From Brucella haematophila (GTDB lineage: Bacteria > Pseudomonadota > Alphaproteobacteria > Rhizobiales > Rhizobiaceae): DNA of 64,000 nt. The notes beneath the pieces were generated by a model. It had not been told where the DNA came from, ran no database searches, and saw nothing but the letters and a program-made list of their open reading frames with translations. Position 1 is the first letter of the stretch; each line of letters opens with the position of its first letter. Both the position numbers and the translations under genes were made by a program. Below are positions 52,617 to 61,902 of this stretch, piece by piece. Where the stretch lies: assembly GCF_005938105.1 (NCBI RefSeq), contig NZ_VCPE01000001.1, positions 310,001-374,000 on the forward strand, given 5' to 3'.

Positions 52617-53702
52617 ATGAAAAAGAAGAAATCTTTTACGATCAGGGATATTGCCGAGAATGCGGGTGTTTCTCCGGCCACGGTTTCGCTTGTGCTCAAC
52701 GGCAAGGGCGAGATTTCAGGTGAGACACGAGCACGCGTTCTTGAGGCTGTATCGCGGTTGAACTATGTGCCGCGCGTCGCCAAAACCGGCAATGGCACCA
52801 GCGGACCCGGCGAAACCATCCGGTTCCTGAAGATTTCCAAACATGGCGGCACGGTCAATCGTGATCACAGCGTCTTCGTTTCGGACTATATCGACGGCAT
52901 GTCGTCGGAAGCATCCCGCCGCAATTATACGCTGGAGGTTGCCAGCTTCGAAGGGCAGCCGGTCAGCGCTGTGGCGGAATCACTCGCAGGCGCGCCGGTT
53001 CGTGGCGTCATTGCGCTCGGCACCGAATTGTCGGCAGTCGATATCCACATGATACAGGGCATGGGCCTGCCCACGGTTTTCATCGACACATTCTATGATG
53101 TCGTCGAGGCCAATTTCGTGGACATGAACAATGAAGACGCCGTCTTTAAAGTCCTGTCGCACTTCAAACAGTCCGGCTTTTCCCGGATCGGCTTTGTCGC
53201 CAGCCCCACCGAGACGATGAACTTCCGTCTGCGCCGCGAAGCTTATGTGAAGAACATGCAGCGGCTCAACCTCAAGGTTCAGCCCGAGGATATCCTGTCG
53301 GTCGAATCGACCTATGAAGGCGCCTATCGCGATACGCGAGAATTGCTGAAATCCGGGCACGATCTCGCTGAATGCTATTTCTGCACCAATGACATCATTG
53401 CCTATGGCTTCATCCGGGCGTTGAAGGAAAGCGGCGTCCGCATTCCGGAAGATGTTTCGGTGATCGGGTTTGACAATCTGCCGCAAAGCGCGACCATGGA
53501 GCCGATGCTGACCACGGTTGACGTTTCCAAGCGCAAGATCGGCAATGTCGCGGTGTCGATACTGGACGATCTGATCAATGCGGCCGACAAGCAGCCTGCG
53601 GTTAAGGTTCTCGTCGGCGCTGACCTCGTGATCAGGCAAAGTGATTCCGTTCTGTCATCCCGCAAAAAGAAGCGCCAGCAACTGGAAGCTGCTGGCGAGT
53701 AA
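52617..53702 (+). CDS. LacI-family transcriptional regulator
   Basis: The 361-residue protein has the helix-turn-helix TIRDIAENAGVSPATVSLVL and hinge region VLEAVSRLNYVPR. A periplasmic-binding-like effector domain follows, with GFDNLPQSATMEPMLTTVDV near the end. It is divergent from the RbsC/RbsB/RbsA-dhaKL operon and probably represses it until the imported sugar or its ketose appears. The palindromes GTTTACTAAAC in the shared region support this. Confidence 0.92.
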   Translation: MKKKKSFTIRDIAENAGVSPATVSLVLNGKGEISGETRARVLEAVSRLNYVPRVAKTGNGTSGPGETIRFLKISKHGGTVNRDHSVFVSDYIDGMSSEASRRNYTLEVASFEGQPVSAVAESLAGAPVRGVIALGTELSAVDIHMIQGMGLPTVFIDTFYDVVEANFVDMNNEDAVFKVLSHFKQSGFSRIGFVASPTETMNFRLRREAYVKNMQRLNLKVQPEDILSVESTYEGAYRDTRELLKSGHDLAECYFCTNDIIAYGFIRALKESGVRIPEDVSVIGFDNLPQSATMEPMLTTVDVSKRKIGNVAVSILDDLINAADKQPAVKVLVGADLVIRQSDSVLSSRKKKRQQLEAAGE

Positions 53703-53727
53703 CGCCCCTATTTTTCAGGGCGTTTCA
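53701..53727 (+). terminator. Intrinsic terminator of the LacI gene
   Basis: AACGCCC and GGGCGTT form a 7-bp stem overlapping the TAA stop, followed by TTCATT. The T-run is short, so efficiency is uncertain. Confidence 0.6.
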
Positions 53728-53812
53728 TTGTCATTCATGATGGACCAGAGCCGGTAATTTTGAGGGCCGTGAACAGGCGCGCCGGGCTGGTGCCGCATGC
53801 GCGCCCAATCCA

Positions 53813-55348
53813 TCAGTTTGCCTTGCCGATGAAGTCGCTGGCAAAGCGTTCGGCGATGGCCTGAATGGCCGCATGAATGGGGCCAGCCGTCAGGCTCGGC
53901 AGAACAGAGCCATCCACGACATAGACATTATCCAACCCATTCAGCCGCAGATCGGGATCGACCACTGCGGCATCGTCCTTGCCCGTGCGACAGGTTCCCG
54001 ATGGGTGATGATGCGTGATGGCAGCCTTGGCGATAAAGGCGTCGATATCATCCTCGGTTTCCACAGCTCCGGGAAGAATTTCATGGTCGCGCCACTCATC
54101 CAGTTCGGGGCGGTGCCCGATCTCCCGTGCTGCCGCGAGGGCCGCCCGAAACAATCGCCGGTCGTTCTCGGTCTGGAGATATTGCGGGTCGATCCTAAGG
54201 GGATCGTCCAGACCTGCGCCAGTTATGCGTATTTCCCCACGGCTTGTGGGATGCGTGACGCCGAACAGGAAGGAATAGGCGCTGCCCGGTGCTGGCGCCG
54301 TGAAAAGTTCCGACACAATGGGCGCAACACCGCATCCGACGACGATTTCGGGCTGGCCGTCCGTCGCGGTGCCATCGGCACGCATATAGGCCATGCTCTC
54401 CGAATGTTGCAGACGGGATGGCGCCAGCTTTTGTCTGGCAGCATAGAGATTGCCTGCGCCAAGCAGGTGATCCATCAGATTGCGACCCAGTTCAGGTGCT
54501 TTGATGCGGCAGGCCACGCCAGCCTCATGCAACACGTCTTCCGGTCCAATGCCGGAACGCATGAGAAGGGCGGGGCCTTCCAGCGAACCCGCCGAAAGGA
54601 TGATTTGGTCAGCGGTGATTGTGGCAGGCCCTTGCGGGCCGATAACCTCAAAACCGGCGGCACGAGCATTGTAGAAACTGAGATGTCGGGTCTTTGTGCC
54701 TGTCAGTATCGTCAGGTTGGGACGCGCGCGTACGCTTGGTGTCAGCCATGCTTCGGCGACCGTTACGCGTCGGCCATCGCGGATCATCAGCGAGTTCGGC
54801 GTGACGCCAATCATCTGGCCGCTGCTGTGACCGGGAATGCGGGGCAGGCCAAGTGCAGCACCCGCTTCTATAAAGGCGCGGGTCAGGGGGCTGACCTCCT
54901 CGTGCGGTATCCATACCGGCATCGGGCCGCCCCTGCCGTGGATACCATCGCCGCCCAGTGCGTGGTCTTCATTTGCCATGAAGGCTTTCTGCAAGCCTTC
55001 CCAACTCCAGCGTTCATCGCCCGTCGCTTCCGCCCATGCAGCAAAGTCGGCGGGGTGGCCGCGCATGTAACCCATGGCATGCAGCAGGCTGGAGCCGCCC
55101 AACGCCTTGCCGCGCGCCCAAGCAAAACTGCGACCGGCAGCACCTGGCTGCGGGACGGTATTATAGTCCCAGTCGTAGGGGCGATGCTGGATCGCGGGCC
55201 ACATGGCCGGTTTCCAGATATCGGGGTCTGTCGGCTCGCCACCGGCCTCGATCAGCACGACTTGCCGTGCCGAATCTTCGCTCAGCCGTGCGGCGAGAAG
55301 GGCGCCAGCAGAGCCGGCGCCGATGATTGCCACGTCGTATTGTGCCAT
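53813..55348 (-). CDS. GMC-family FAD-dependent oxidoreductase
   Basis: The 511-residue protein has the FAD-binding start VAIIGAGSAGALLAARLSED and the GMC signature region GGSSLLHAMGYMRGHPADF. The C-terminal active-site region is THHHPSGTCRTG ... DNVYVVDGSVLP. The family oxidises alcohols (choline, alkanols, sugar alcohols). It is the last gene of the minus-strand catabolic cluster, 4 bp after the NicX-like gene, so it may oxidise a hydroxymethyl or side-chain alcohol of the compound degraded there. That role is inference. Confidence 0.87.
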   Translation of the reverse strand: MAQYDVAIIGAGSAGALLAARLSEDSARQVVLIEAGGEPTDPDIWKPAMWPAIQHRPYDWDYNTVPQPGAAGRSFAWARGKALGGSSLLHAMGYMRGHPADFAAWAEATGDERWSWEGLQKAFMANEDHALGGDGIHGRGGPMPVWIPHEEVSPLTRAFIEAGAALGLPRIPGHSSGQMIGVTPNSLMIRDGRRVTVAEAWLTPSVRARPNLTILTGTKTRHLSFYNARAAGFEVIGPQGPATITADQIILSAGSLEGPALLMRSGIGPEDVLHEAGVACRIKAPELGRNLMDHLLGAGNLYAARQKLAPSRLQHSESMAYMRADGTATDGQPEIVVGCGVAPIVSELFTAPAPGSAYSFLFGVTHPTSRGEIRITGAGLDDPLRIDPQYLQTENDRRLFRAALAAAREIGHRPELDEWRDHEILPGAVETEDDIDAFIAKAAITHHHPSGTCRTGKDDAAVVDPDLRLNGLDNVYVVDGSVLPSLTAGPIHAAIQAIAERFASDFIGKAN

Positions 55349-55352
55349 GGCC

Positions 55353-56396
55353 TTACTTCTGATCCGCAGGAACCACGACGCCTTCCAGTGTCATGACTTC
55401 GCCATCGAGGGAGACAGAGCAATTGCGCAGCGGAATATCGAGATGGCACGGCGTATCGCGATCACCGCCTGCTTCGGTATTCGGACCCGACGACCACAGG
55501 AAATTGCCTGCGAAGGAACGCGCATCCATGCCGAGCTGGGCCTCAGGGTTGTAAAGGCCGAGCACCGTCCAGTTGGCGCGGTTTTCCAGGCCCCAGCCGA
55601 CATGGGCCATCGCATAGGCGCGGGGATCATTGAAGCTGTCCATGAACTTGCGCATGAACTCGGCGTCGTAACCGCCTTTGATATCGACGATAAAGCCCTT
55701 TTCGATGGTGACCGTAATCGGCGCGCGTGCGTATTTCTTGAACGGCAGCAGGATGTCGCCTTCGTCGATGACGATGGTGCCTTCGGCACTCCCTTCATCC
55801 GGCCAGCGAGCCGAAAAGCAGCTCGGCCAGTGGTCCCAGCGGCCCGGCTCATCGGCCAAACCATATTGCGTGAGAACCGGATATTGCCCGAGGCGGCAGC
55901 GGAAATCCGTACCGGCTTTCGAGGTCACGTGCATTTCCTTGGCCGCACCGATCTTCTTGGCGGCAGCGAGAACGCGCAGCTTGTCTTCCGGGCGTGGAAT
56001 CTGGCGCATCATGATTGCCGGTGGTTCCACCGCCAACAGCATGCGCGTGCCGGTCTTCAATACCTCTTCCTGTTCCTTGGAAAACAGAAGCTGCAATGTG
56101 TCGATGACCATGTCGGACGCCATGAGGCAGGCCAGCGCTGCCGAATTGCCGTCGAGTGGCGTCTTGCCGATATAGCCAGACTTGTCCGGCGAGATCGCTT
56201 TTTCAGCATTGACCGGAGCAAGGTTCAGTTCGGTAACAACCGCACCAAGATCGGAAGCTGCAAGCTTGGCGATATAGGCGATCTGCTTGTTGCTGTCGTC
56301 ACTCGTCAGAATGGTGACCTGTTCGCCAGCTTTCAGGTTGCACATTTCGAGCACCTGTCTCCAGCCCTTCAGGAACTGAGCGTCGCTGATTGACAT
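55353..56396 (-). CDS. nicX: 2,5-dihydroxypyridine 5,6-dioxygenase-like protein (NicX homologue)
   Basis: The 347-residue protein resembles Pseudomonas putida NicX (~350) along its length. Shared segments are KTGTRMLLAVEPP, GQYPVLTQYGLADEPGRWDH and TPCHLDIPLRN. The three iron ligands of NicX fall at the same numbers here: His265 (MAHVGWG), His318 and Asp320 (CHLD). NicX opens the ring of 2,5-dihydroxypyridine to N-formylmaleamate. GGAGG precedes the ATG by 9 bp. Nearby monooxygenase, flavin reductase and amidase genes fit an N-heteroaromatic pathway. The exact substrate may differ from 2,5-DHP. Confidence 0.85.
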   Translation of the reverse strand: MSISDAQFLKGWRQVLEMCNLKAGEQVTILTSDDSNKQIAYIAKLAASDLGAVVTELNLAPVNAEKAISPDKSGYIGKTPLDGNSAALACLMASDMVIDTLQLLFSKEQEEVLKTGTRMLLAVEPPAIMMRQIPRPEDKLRVLAAAKKIGAAKEMHVTSKAGTDFRCRLGQYPVLTQYGLADEPGRWDHWPSCFSARWPDEGSAEGTIVIDEGDILLPFKKYARAPITVTIEKGFIVDIKGGYDAEFMRKFMDSFNDPRAYAMAHVGWGLENRANWTVLGLYNPEAQLGMDARSFAGNFLWSSGPNTEAGGDRDTPCHLDIPLRNCSVSLDGEVMTLEGVVVPADQK

Positions 56397-56540
56397 GATA
56401 TGATACCTCCATTGGGCGTCTGCCCGTTTGACATTGTGGCTGCACCAGAGAGCACGTCGGCCAGTCCCGATGAAGAAAGTGCTCTATCTATTTGTTATTG
56501 TGTTTATTCTGGTGCAGCCGGTTCCCACTCTGTCGGATTG

Positions 56541-56611
56541 CTAGAGCACATCCCGAAAAGTGCGAAGCGGTTTTCGGATAAGATGTGCGACAAAACAAAA
56601 GGCTAGAGCGG
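56541..56611. repeat. Dispersed rhizobial palindromic repeat
   Basis: GCACATC ... CCGAAAA ... TTTTCGG ... GATGTGC (56546-56588) is a nested imperfect palindrome bounded by CTAGAGC direct repeats (56541 and near 56602). This motif (GATCCCGAAAAGTG...GGTTTTCGG type) is very common between genes in Brucella, Ochrobactrum and Rhizobium. It lies between the flavin reductase and NicX-like genes. Confidence 0.7.
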
Positions 56612-56642
56612 TTATTACGATTCAACCTCTGCTGAGACCGCT

Positions 56643-57158
56643 CTAAAGTGCATTTTGGTTTGCCAGTGTGAAAAAGTTGCGGTTGTAGTGCAGCAGCGGC
56701 GATGTTTCGGGTCCGAAGCGAATGGCCTTTACATTACCGATGAAAATCGAATGGCTATCCGTCTCGGAAACCGTGGCGATCTCGCAATCGAGATTGGCCA
56801 TGGCGTCATCGAGAGCCGGAGCACCTGTCGCAAGGCTTGTCCAGCGATAGGGCGCAAATTTGTCTTCACCCATCTGGCCGATCTGGCCTGCGAAACGCAT
56901 GGCGACTTCACGCTGGCGGTCGGCGAGAATATTGACGCAGAAGCTGCCCGCCGAGGTGATCGCCTTGTGCGCCTCGCCGAAGCGATTGACGCAGACAAGC
57001 ATGGAAGGCGGCGTCAGCGACATGGAGCAGACGGCAGTTGCCGTCAGGCCGCGCCGCTGATCCCCTTCACCGGCGGTGATGATGTTCACCGTCGCCGCAA
57101 GCTGGCGCATGGCGGAGCGAAAATCATCGGTCAGCTGATCGGTGGCTGGCTGGATCAT
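56643..57158 (-). CDS. Flavin reductase (HpaC/NTAB-type)
   Basis: The 171-residue split-barrel FMN-binding protein has RGLTATAVCSMSLTPPSMLV, the flavin-binding core, and VNRFGEAHKAITSAGSFCVN. It supplies reduced flavin to a two-component monooxygenase, here very probably the HpaB-type protein encoded at 60346. It overlaps the amidase stop by 4 bases (ATGA). It is followed by a 246-bp gap with a dispersed repeat. Confidence 0.9.
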   Translation of the reverse strand: MIQPATDQLTDDFRSAMRQLAATVNIITAGEGDQRRGLTATAVCSMSLTPPSMLVCVNRFGEAHKAITSAGSFCVNILADRQREVAMRFAGQIGQMGEDKFAPYRWTSLATGAPALDDAMANLDCEIATVSETDSHSIFIGNVKAIRFGPETSPLLHYNRNFFTLANQNAL

Positions 57159-58453
57159 AGGGTGCCTCCTTTTGCAGCAAGCACGGTTTCAAGAAAGAGT
57201 GCCGCTGAGGCGAGCCGGTGGTCGGCGCCGCGCGCGCCGACAAGCTGGACACCGACTGGCAATCCCTTCGGGCCTTTGCCTGCGGGGAGGCAGATGAGCG
57301 GCACTTGCAGGACACTCCACAGCCGGTTGAAAATCGGGTCGCCAGTTGGCGTTCCTTCCGGCGCTTCGCCCGGAGCGGCAAGCGTCAACACCGCATCGAA
57401 ACGCGACAGGATCGCGTCCATCATCAGGCGAATGCCCGGAATCTCACCCATGGCGGCACGATAGCGGGCTTCATCGACGCGCCCCTGATCTTCCATCATG
57501 GCCCGGGTAACGGGTGTCAGCCGATCCCAATGGCGGCTGGTCTCTGAGACGAGCGACTGGGTGACTTCCCAGCCCATGACGGCTTCATGCAGGTCGAAAA
57601 TGCCGTCAAACCAGGACGGAGCGGCCAGCACGGTTACGTCTGCACCGGATGCTTCCGCAAGCGAAGCCAGCCGGTTGACGATGTCGATCGCATAGGCTTC
57701 TGCCTTTTCAAGTCGCGTGCCGAGCAGGACACCGATGCGAGGGCGCGCTGGCGGTGTAAGGGCGGCGAGTTCGGATTTACCGGTCAGCACTGCGGCGCAA
57801 TGGGCGGCATCGCCAATGTTGCGGCTGAGAATGCCGAGCGTATCCAGCCCATGGCAGAGCACCTTGATCCCGACCGTGTTGATCGCACCGAAGGTCGGCT
57901 TGAAGGCTGTCACACCGCAAAAGCTTGCGGGGCGGATAACCGAACCGGAAGTTTGCGTGCCATAGGCCAGAGGCACCATGCCAGCGGCAACAGCAGCACA
58001 GGAACCGGATGACGATCCGCCCGGCGTATGGGCCGGATTGTGCGGGTTGCGGGTCTTGTTCGGGCTTGCCATGGCAAGTTCCGTGCTCACCGTTTTGCCC
58101 AGGATCAAACCGCCTGCATTGCGGGTGATCTGCACGGCCGGCGCATCCCATGGCGGCTGAAAGCCCTCATAGATGCTCGTGCCATAGCCCGTGGGCATGT
58201 CGGCGGTGTCGATGACGTCCTTAACGCCAATCGGGACGCCAGCCAGCGGTCCCTTGGCTCCAGATGCATCCATCGCATCGGCAGCGGCGCGCGCCTGCGC
58301 GGCATCAAGATGCTGCCACGCCATGACCGGGCCGTCTCTGTCCGCAATGCGTTCAAGATAGGCTTCCGTGACCGCACGGGTGCTGAGCGCACCGGAGGCT
58401 ACGGCAGCAGCAATGTCACGAGCATCAAGGGCAAGGATTTCAGAGTTGTTCAT
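57155..58453 (-). CDS. Amidase (amidase-signature family), second
   Basis: The protein has about 432 residues. The Ser-cisSer-Lys triad is in place: Lys in GVPIGVKDVIDTA, Ser in PGGSSSGSCAAVAAGM, Ser in GTQTSGSVIRPA. It hydrolyses a carboxamide. In NicX-type pathways amide intermediates (N-formylmaleamate, maleamate) need such steps, although the known enzymes there belong to other folds. ATG 58453 is supported by GAGGAA 8 bp upstream. It lies 11 bp after the first amidase gene. Confidence 0.9.
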   Translation of the reverse strand: MNNSEILALDARDIAAAVASGALSTRAVTEAYLERIADRDGPVMAWQHLDAAQARAAADAMDASGAKGPLAGVPIGVKDVIDTADMPTGYGTSIYEGFQPPWDAPAVQITRNAGGLILGKTVSTELAMASPNKTRNPHNPAHTPGGSSSGSCAAVAAGMVPLAYGTQTSGSVIRPASFCGVTAFKPTFGAINTVGIKVLCHGLDTLGILSRNIGDAAHCAAVLTGKSELAALTPPARPRIGVLLGTRLEKAEAYAIDIVNRLASLAEASGADVTVLAAPSWFDGIFDLHEAVMGWEVTQSLVSETSRHWDRLTPVTRAMMEDQGRVDEARYRAAMGEIPGIRLMMDAILSRFDAVLTLAAPGEAPEGTPTGDPIFNRLWSVLQVPLICLPAGKGPKGLPVGVQLVGARGADHRLASAALFLETVLAAKGGTL

Positions 58454-58464
58454 CAAACATTTCC

Positions 58465-59883
58465 TCAGCCGAATATGGATGGGCGCCGGTCGATCCACGG
58501 AGCGGCGCGTTCAAGCTCCGCAGCCAGCGCGAAAAGCAATGCGTCGTTTCCAAAGGCCGCACCGAGATGTGAGCCGATGGGCAGGCCATGAGAACTCATG
58601 CCGAGTGGAACCGACATTGCCGGGCAGCCGGATGTGTTGAAAACGGCAGTGAACGGCGAATGCGACCAGAACAGATCGTAGAATTCGTCGATGTTTTTGC
58701 CCTGACCGGCAAGCTTGCCCAATAGCGGCGCGGGTTCTGCCGCAGCCGGGGTCAGCATGACGTCATATGTGCTGAAGAACCGCCCTAGCGCTCGTGCCGA
58801 AGCGTGAAGCTGGTTGACGGCCCACAAATAGCGAGTGCCGGGTATTGCCAGCGCTTCGCGGACCCATTGCTGATTGACGGGTTCAAGCTTGGCGATGTTG
58901 GCAGAGGCTGCATCGCCGCCGCTGACACCCAAAGCCACGTTGACGCCGACGATGATGCGCCATGCCGCTTTCAGCGCTTCCGCGTCATAGCCTGCATCTG
59001 CAACTTCTTCGACACTGTGTCCGAGGTCTTCCAGCAACCGCGCGGTGGCGCGCACGCTTTCGACCATTTCTGGATCAATAGGACTGCCGTCCGGCGCAGC
59101 GACAATCATCGCGACCTTGAGGCGAGGCGGTGTTTTGTCGAGCGCTGCCAGATAGCTGCCCGGCGTGGCCGGCGAGGCCCATGGGTCACCAAGATCGCTG
59201 CCGCCTGTCACGTCGAGCATGGCTGCATTGTCACGCACCGACCAGGTGACGGCGTGTGGTGTGGACATGCCGCCAATGGCTTCAGCGGCAGCCGGGCCAA
59301 CGGGATTGACCAGCCGCGACGGCTTGAACCCGAAAAGACCGCAATGGCTGGCAGGCAGGCGCGTGGAACCTGCACCGTCCGAACTGTTGGCAAGCGGCAC
59401 CATGCCGCTGGCGACAGCCGCAGTCGAGCCGCCGGACGAGCCGCCCGCCGTGCGGTTGATATCCCACGGATTGCGCGTCGGGCCGAAGGCATCGGATTCG
59501 GTTGTGAAGCTGAGCGCAAATTCCGGCGTGTTGGACTTGCCGACAATCACCATGCCTGCCGCTTTATAGCGCGCGGTGATGGTGGAATCGCGTTTGCTGA
59601 CGACATTGCGCAGCAGTTCTGACCCGCTCGACAGGAGCATGCCTTCCGCTTCGAAGCCGGTGTTCTTCAACAACATCGGAACGCCCGAAAGCGGGCTTTT
59701 GGCCAAGCCGTCGGCGACCTGCTTGCGCGCGAGATCGTAATGCGGATGCACGACGGCGTTGAGCTGCGGGTTGAGCCGCTCGATCCGTTCAATCGTGGTT
59801 TCAAGGACTTCGCTTGCGCTGATCTCTTTGTTCGAGATCAGACCGGCAATCGCGATGCCGTCGAGTTTCGCCAGATCATTCAT
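58465..59883 (-). CDS. Amidase (amidase-signature family), first
   Basis: The 472-residue protein has the triad Lys in GVPMLLKNTGFEAEG, Ser in AGGSSGGSTAAVASGM and Ser in SSDGAGSTRLPA. It is clearly divergent from the following amidase, so the pair is probably not a recent duplication and should have different amide substrates. It lies 4 bp after the NTF2-like gene. Confidence 0.9.
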   Translation of the reverse strand: MNDLAKLDGIAIAGLISNKEISASEVLETTIERIERLNPQLNAVVHPHYDLARKQVADGLAKSPLSGVPMLLKNTGFEAEGMLLSSGSELLRNVVSKRDSTITARYKAAGMVIVGKSNTPEFALSFTTESDAFGPTRNPWDINRTAGGSSGGSTAAVASGMVPLANSSDGAGSTRLPASHCGLFGFKPSRLVNPVGPAAAEAIGGMSTPHAVTWSVRDNAAMLDVTGGSDLGDPWASPATPGSYLAALDKTPPRLKVAMIVAAPDGSPIDPEMVESVRATARLLEDLGHSVEEVADAGYDAEALKAAWRIIVGVNVALGVSGGDAASANIAKLEPVNQQWVREALAIPGTRYLWAVNQLHASARALGRFFSTYDVMLTPAAAEPAPLLGKLAGQGKNIDEFYDLFWSHSPFTAVFNTSGCPAMSVPLGMSSHGLPIGSHLGAAFGNDALLFALAAELERAAPWIDRRPSIFG

Positions 59884-59887
59884 CGTC

Positions 59888-60277
59888 TCAACTCATCTGC
59901 GCTTTGAAAAGATCGAGGTCCCACATGTCCTTGGTGCCCACCAGCAGACCGTCCTGGAACTCGAATATATGCAGACCGTCAAGCGCGATCTGGCGTGGTT
60001 CAACATTGTCGCCACGCGGCGTGAAGGTGCCGGTCATGTGATAGGGAACAGCAACCTGATTGCCAGAACGGATATAGCCGCGCCGTTCCCATGCAACGTC
60101 AGGCAGCATGCGCCAGAAACCGGTCAGCCCCTCGGCCAGCGCGGCGCGTCCCTGACGCCGTTTCGCCATGGCGACTTCCTCGTGCCAGCCATCGGCGTGA
60201 TAAAGCGAAGCCGCTCCCTCGGCATCGCGCGAAGTGTATGCGCTATAAAAGCGGTCGATAAGCGTGGACTGGTCCAT
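59888..60277 (-). CDS. NTF2/SnoaL-like small protein
   Basis: The protein has about 129 residues: a helical start (STLIDRFYSAYTSRDAEGAA), then SLYHADGWHEEVA and VPYHMTGTFTPRG, ending in LDLFKAQMS. This is the cone-shaped NTF2-like fold of SnoaL and ketosteroid-isomerase relatives, which act as isomerases, hydrolases or binding proteins. ATG 60277 has GGAG ~8 bp upstream; longer starts at 60292 or 60325 are less likely. Its role in the pathway is unknown. Confidence 0.8.
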   Translation of the reverse strand: MDQSTLIDRFYSAYTSRDAEGAASLYHADGWHEEVAMAKRRQGRAALAEGLTGFWRMLPDVAWERRGYIRSGNQVAVPYHMTGTFTPRGDNVEPRQIALDGLHIFEFQDGLLVGTKDMWDLDLFKAQMS

Positions 60278-60345
60278 CGCAATCTCCAACATGTCGCGAA
60301 AGAAGAAACCCCGCCCGATTGGCATCAGGCGGGGTCGTCAGAGCT

Positions 60346-61833
60346 TTACTCGATCCCGGCGATCTTCTTCACCTGGGCGACATAGCCGTCGCGCTTGACC
60401 TCATTATAAAGTCGGGCGCGCAGGGCCGGAGCCGGTGTGGCGTTGACGTTTTCAAACAGCGCAACGCGGCCAGCCAGCGAACCGGAGGTCATGTCCCAGA
60501 TGAAATTCATCAGCTGTTCCTTGACCATGGCCGATACGCCATGTCCGGGCAGCAGTTCATGCAGGAAGTGACCGACTTCCGGATTGTCGAACGCTTTCTT
60601 GCCAAAACGCATCACCAGACCCTGACCACACAGTTCCTGAAGGATATGGATGATCTTCGGGTAGTTTTCGATCGAATAGAGGCGACCGGCGGTCAGCATG
60701 CCGACATCGGGGCGCATGACATCGCCTTCGGTCGGGACAGCCAGTGCTTCGGCAGCGGTGACGAAGGCGCGGAGCGTCTGCGCATATTCGACCAGCTGGC
60801 CCAGCATCATCTGGACAGCCGGAATTTTGCCGGTGCCGAGATAATCGAGAACCATCTGGCCTGCACCGACGAACAGTTCAGCCTTCACCGCGAGGCGGGT
60901 CAGAACATGCCAATGTGCGAAGACGCAGACCGGGCCGTAATAGCTCATAGCCGTCGGATCGCCGAGGTTGAAGAGCCGTTCCTTCGGTACGAAAACATTG
61001 TCGAACACGATGAACTGGTCGGCTTCTTCGCCGAGGCTCGACACCGGATGGTCGAACTTGCTCGACAATGGCTGCGAAACCATTTCACGCGAGATCATCT
61101 TGATGCCGGGCGTGTCGATTGGCACCGAACCCCAGATGCAGGCATCCGCAGGAGTTTCCTGAATGCCGCCGAGATTGGTGAAGAAAATATCATTGGCCTG
61201 AGCGGCAATCGAGCCGACAGTCTTGGCGCCATAGATGTAGACGCCGTCCTTCGTGACCTTACGCGCCTTCAGGAGCGAGGCTTCCGAGGCCTTGGGCGAC
61301 GAGCGGTCGGCCTGCGGTCCGGCGAGGCTTTCCGACGCGGTCAGATTGTTGTTCTGACCATATTCCATGTAGCGTTCGATGTTTTCGGCGAAGTCCGGAT
61401 CAATGCCGTCGATGAGCGACTTCTTCTTCTTGAAGGTCGGCAGATAGGCGTAGAGACCAACAACGATGGATGGTGCGAGATCTGGCGGACGTCCGAAGGT
61501 GCCTGCGGTCTTGAGCGACGTATATTCGATCATGCGACGGCGGGCGGCCAGGTCTTCCTTGGTGCGCGGAATCTGCCACGAACGGCTGAGAACAGCGCCT
61601 GCCTTCTCGTCGTAATAGGTGGTGGCGTCGGCATGTTCTTCGGTGAACTGATCGTCGAACATCGAGGCCAGAAGGTCGATGCCCTTGGCCAGCGCGGGTT
61701 CGTCATAGACGGAGTTCAGTTTGGAACCGCCGACCCAGATCTGGCGGTTGTCCTTGAGGGATTCCTTATACTCCGCGCCGGTCTTCAGCCGATGCGGCGT
61801 GCTGGCTGGTTTTGTAGCTGTTCCCTGTGTCAT
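60346..61833 (-). CDS. HpaB-type FADH2-dependent monooxygenase
   Basis: The 495-residue protein of the 4-hydroxyphenylacetate 3-monooxygenase (HpaB) family has an acyl-CoA-dehydrogenase-like fold. KTGAEYKESLKDNRQIWVGG is the N-terminal signature, and SREMVSQPLSSKFDHPVSSL with FVPKERLF line the flavin pocket. It hydroxylates an aromatic ring with reduced flavin from the reductase encoded downstream. Family members also attack pyridines. AGGAGG lies 4 bp before ATG 61833, and ~68 bp separate it from the NTF2-like gene. Confidence 0.9.
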   Translation of the reverse strand: MTQGTATKPASTPHRLKTGAEYKESLKDNRQIWVGGSKLNSVYDEPALAKGIDLLASMFDDQFTEEHADATTYYDEKAGAVLSRSWQIPRTKEDLAARRRMIEYTSLKTAGTFGRPPDLAPSIVVGLYAYLPTFKKKKSLIDGIDPDFAENIERYMEYGQNNNLTASESLAGPQADRSSPKASEASLLKARKVTKDGVYIYGAKTVGSIAAQANDIFFTNLGGIQETPADACIWGSVPIDTPGIKMISREMVSQPLSSKFDHPVSSLGEEADQFIVFDNVFVPKERLFNLGDPTAMSYYGPVCVFAHWHVLTRLAVKAELFVGAGQMVLDYLGTGKIPAVQMMLGQLVEYAQTLRAFVTAAEALAVPTEGDVMRPDVGMLTAGRLYSIENYPKIIHILQELCGQGLVMRFGKKAFDNPEVGHFLHELLPGHGVSAMVKEQLMNFIWDMTSGSLAGRVALFENVNATPAPALRARLYNEVKRDGYVAQVKKIAGIE

Positions 61834-61902
61834 TGGGCCTCCTATTTGCAATTGGAATCGCCGGTGTTCCCCGGTTTTATGGAGCGTTTCCGGTTATATA
61901 AA

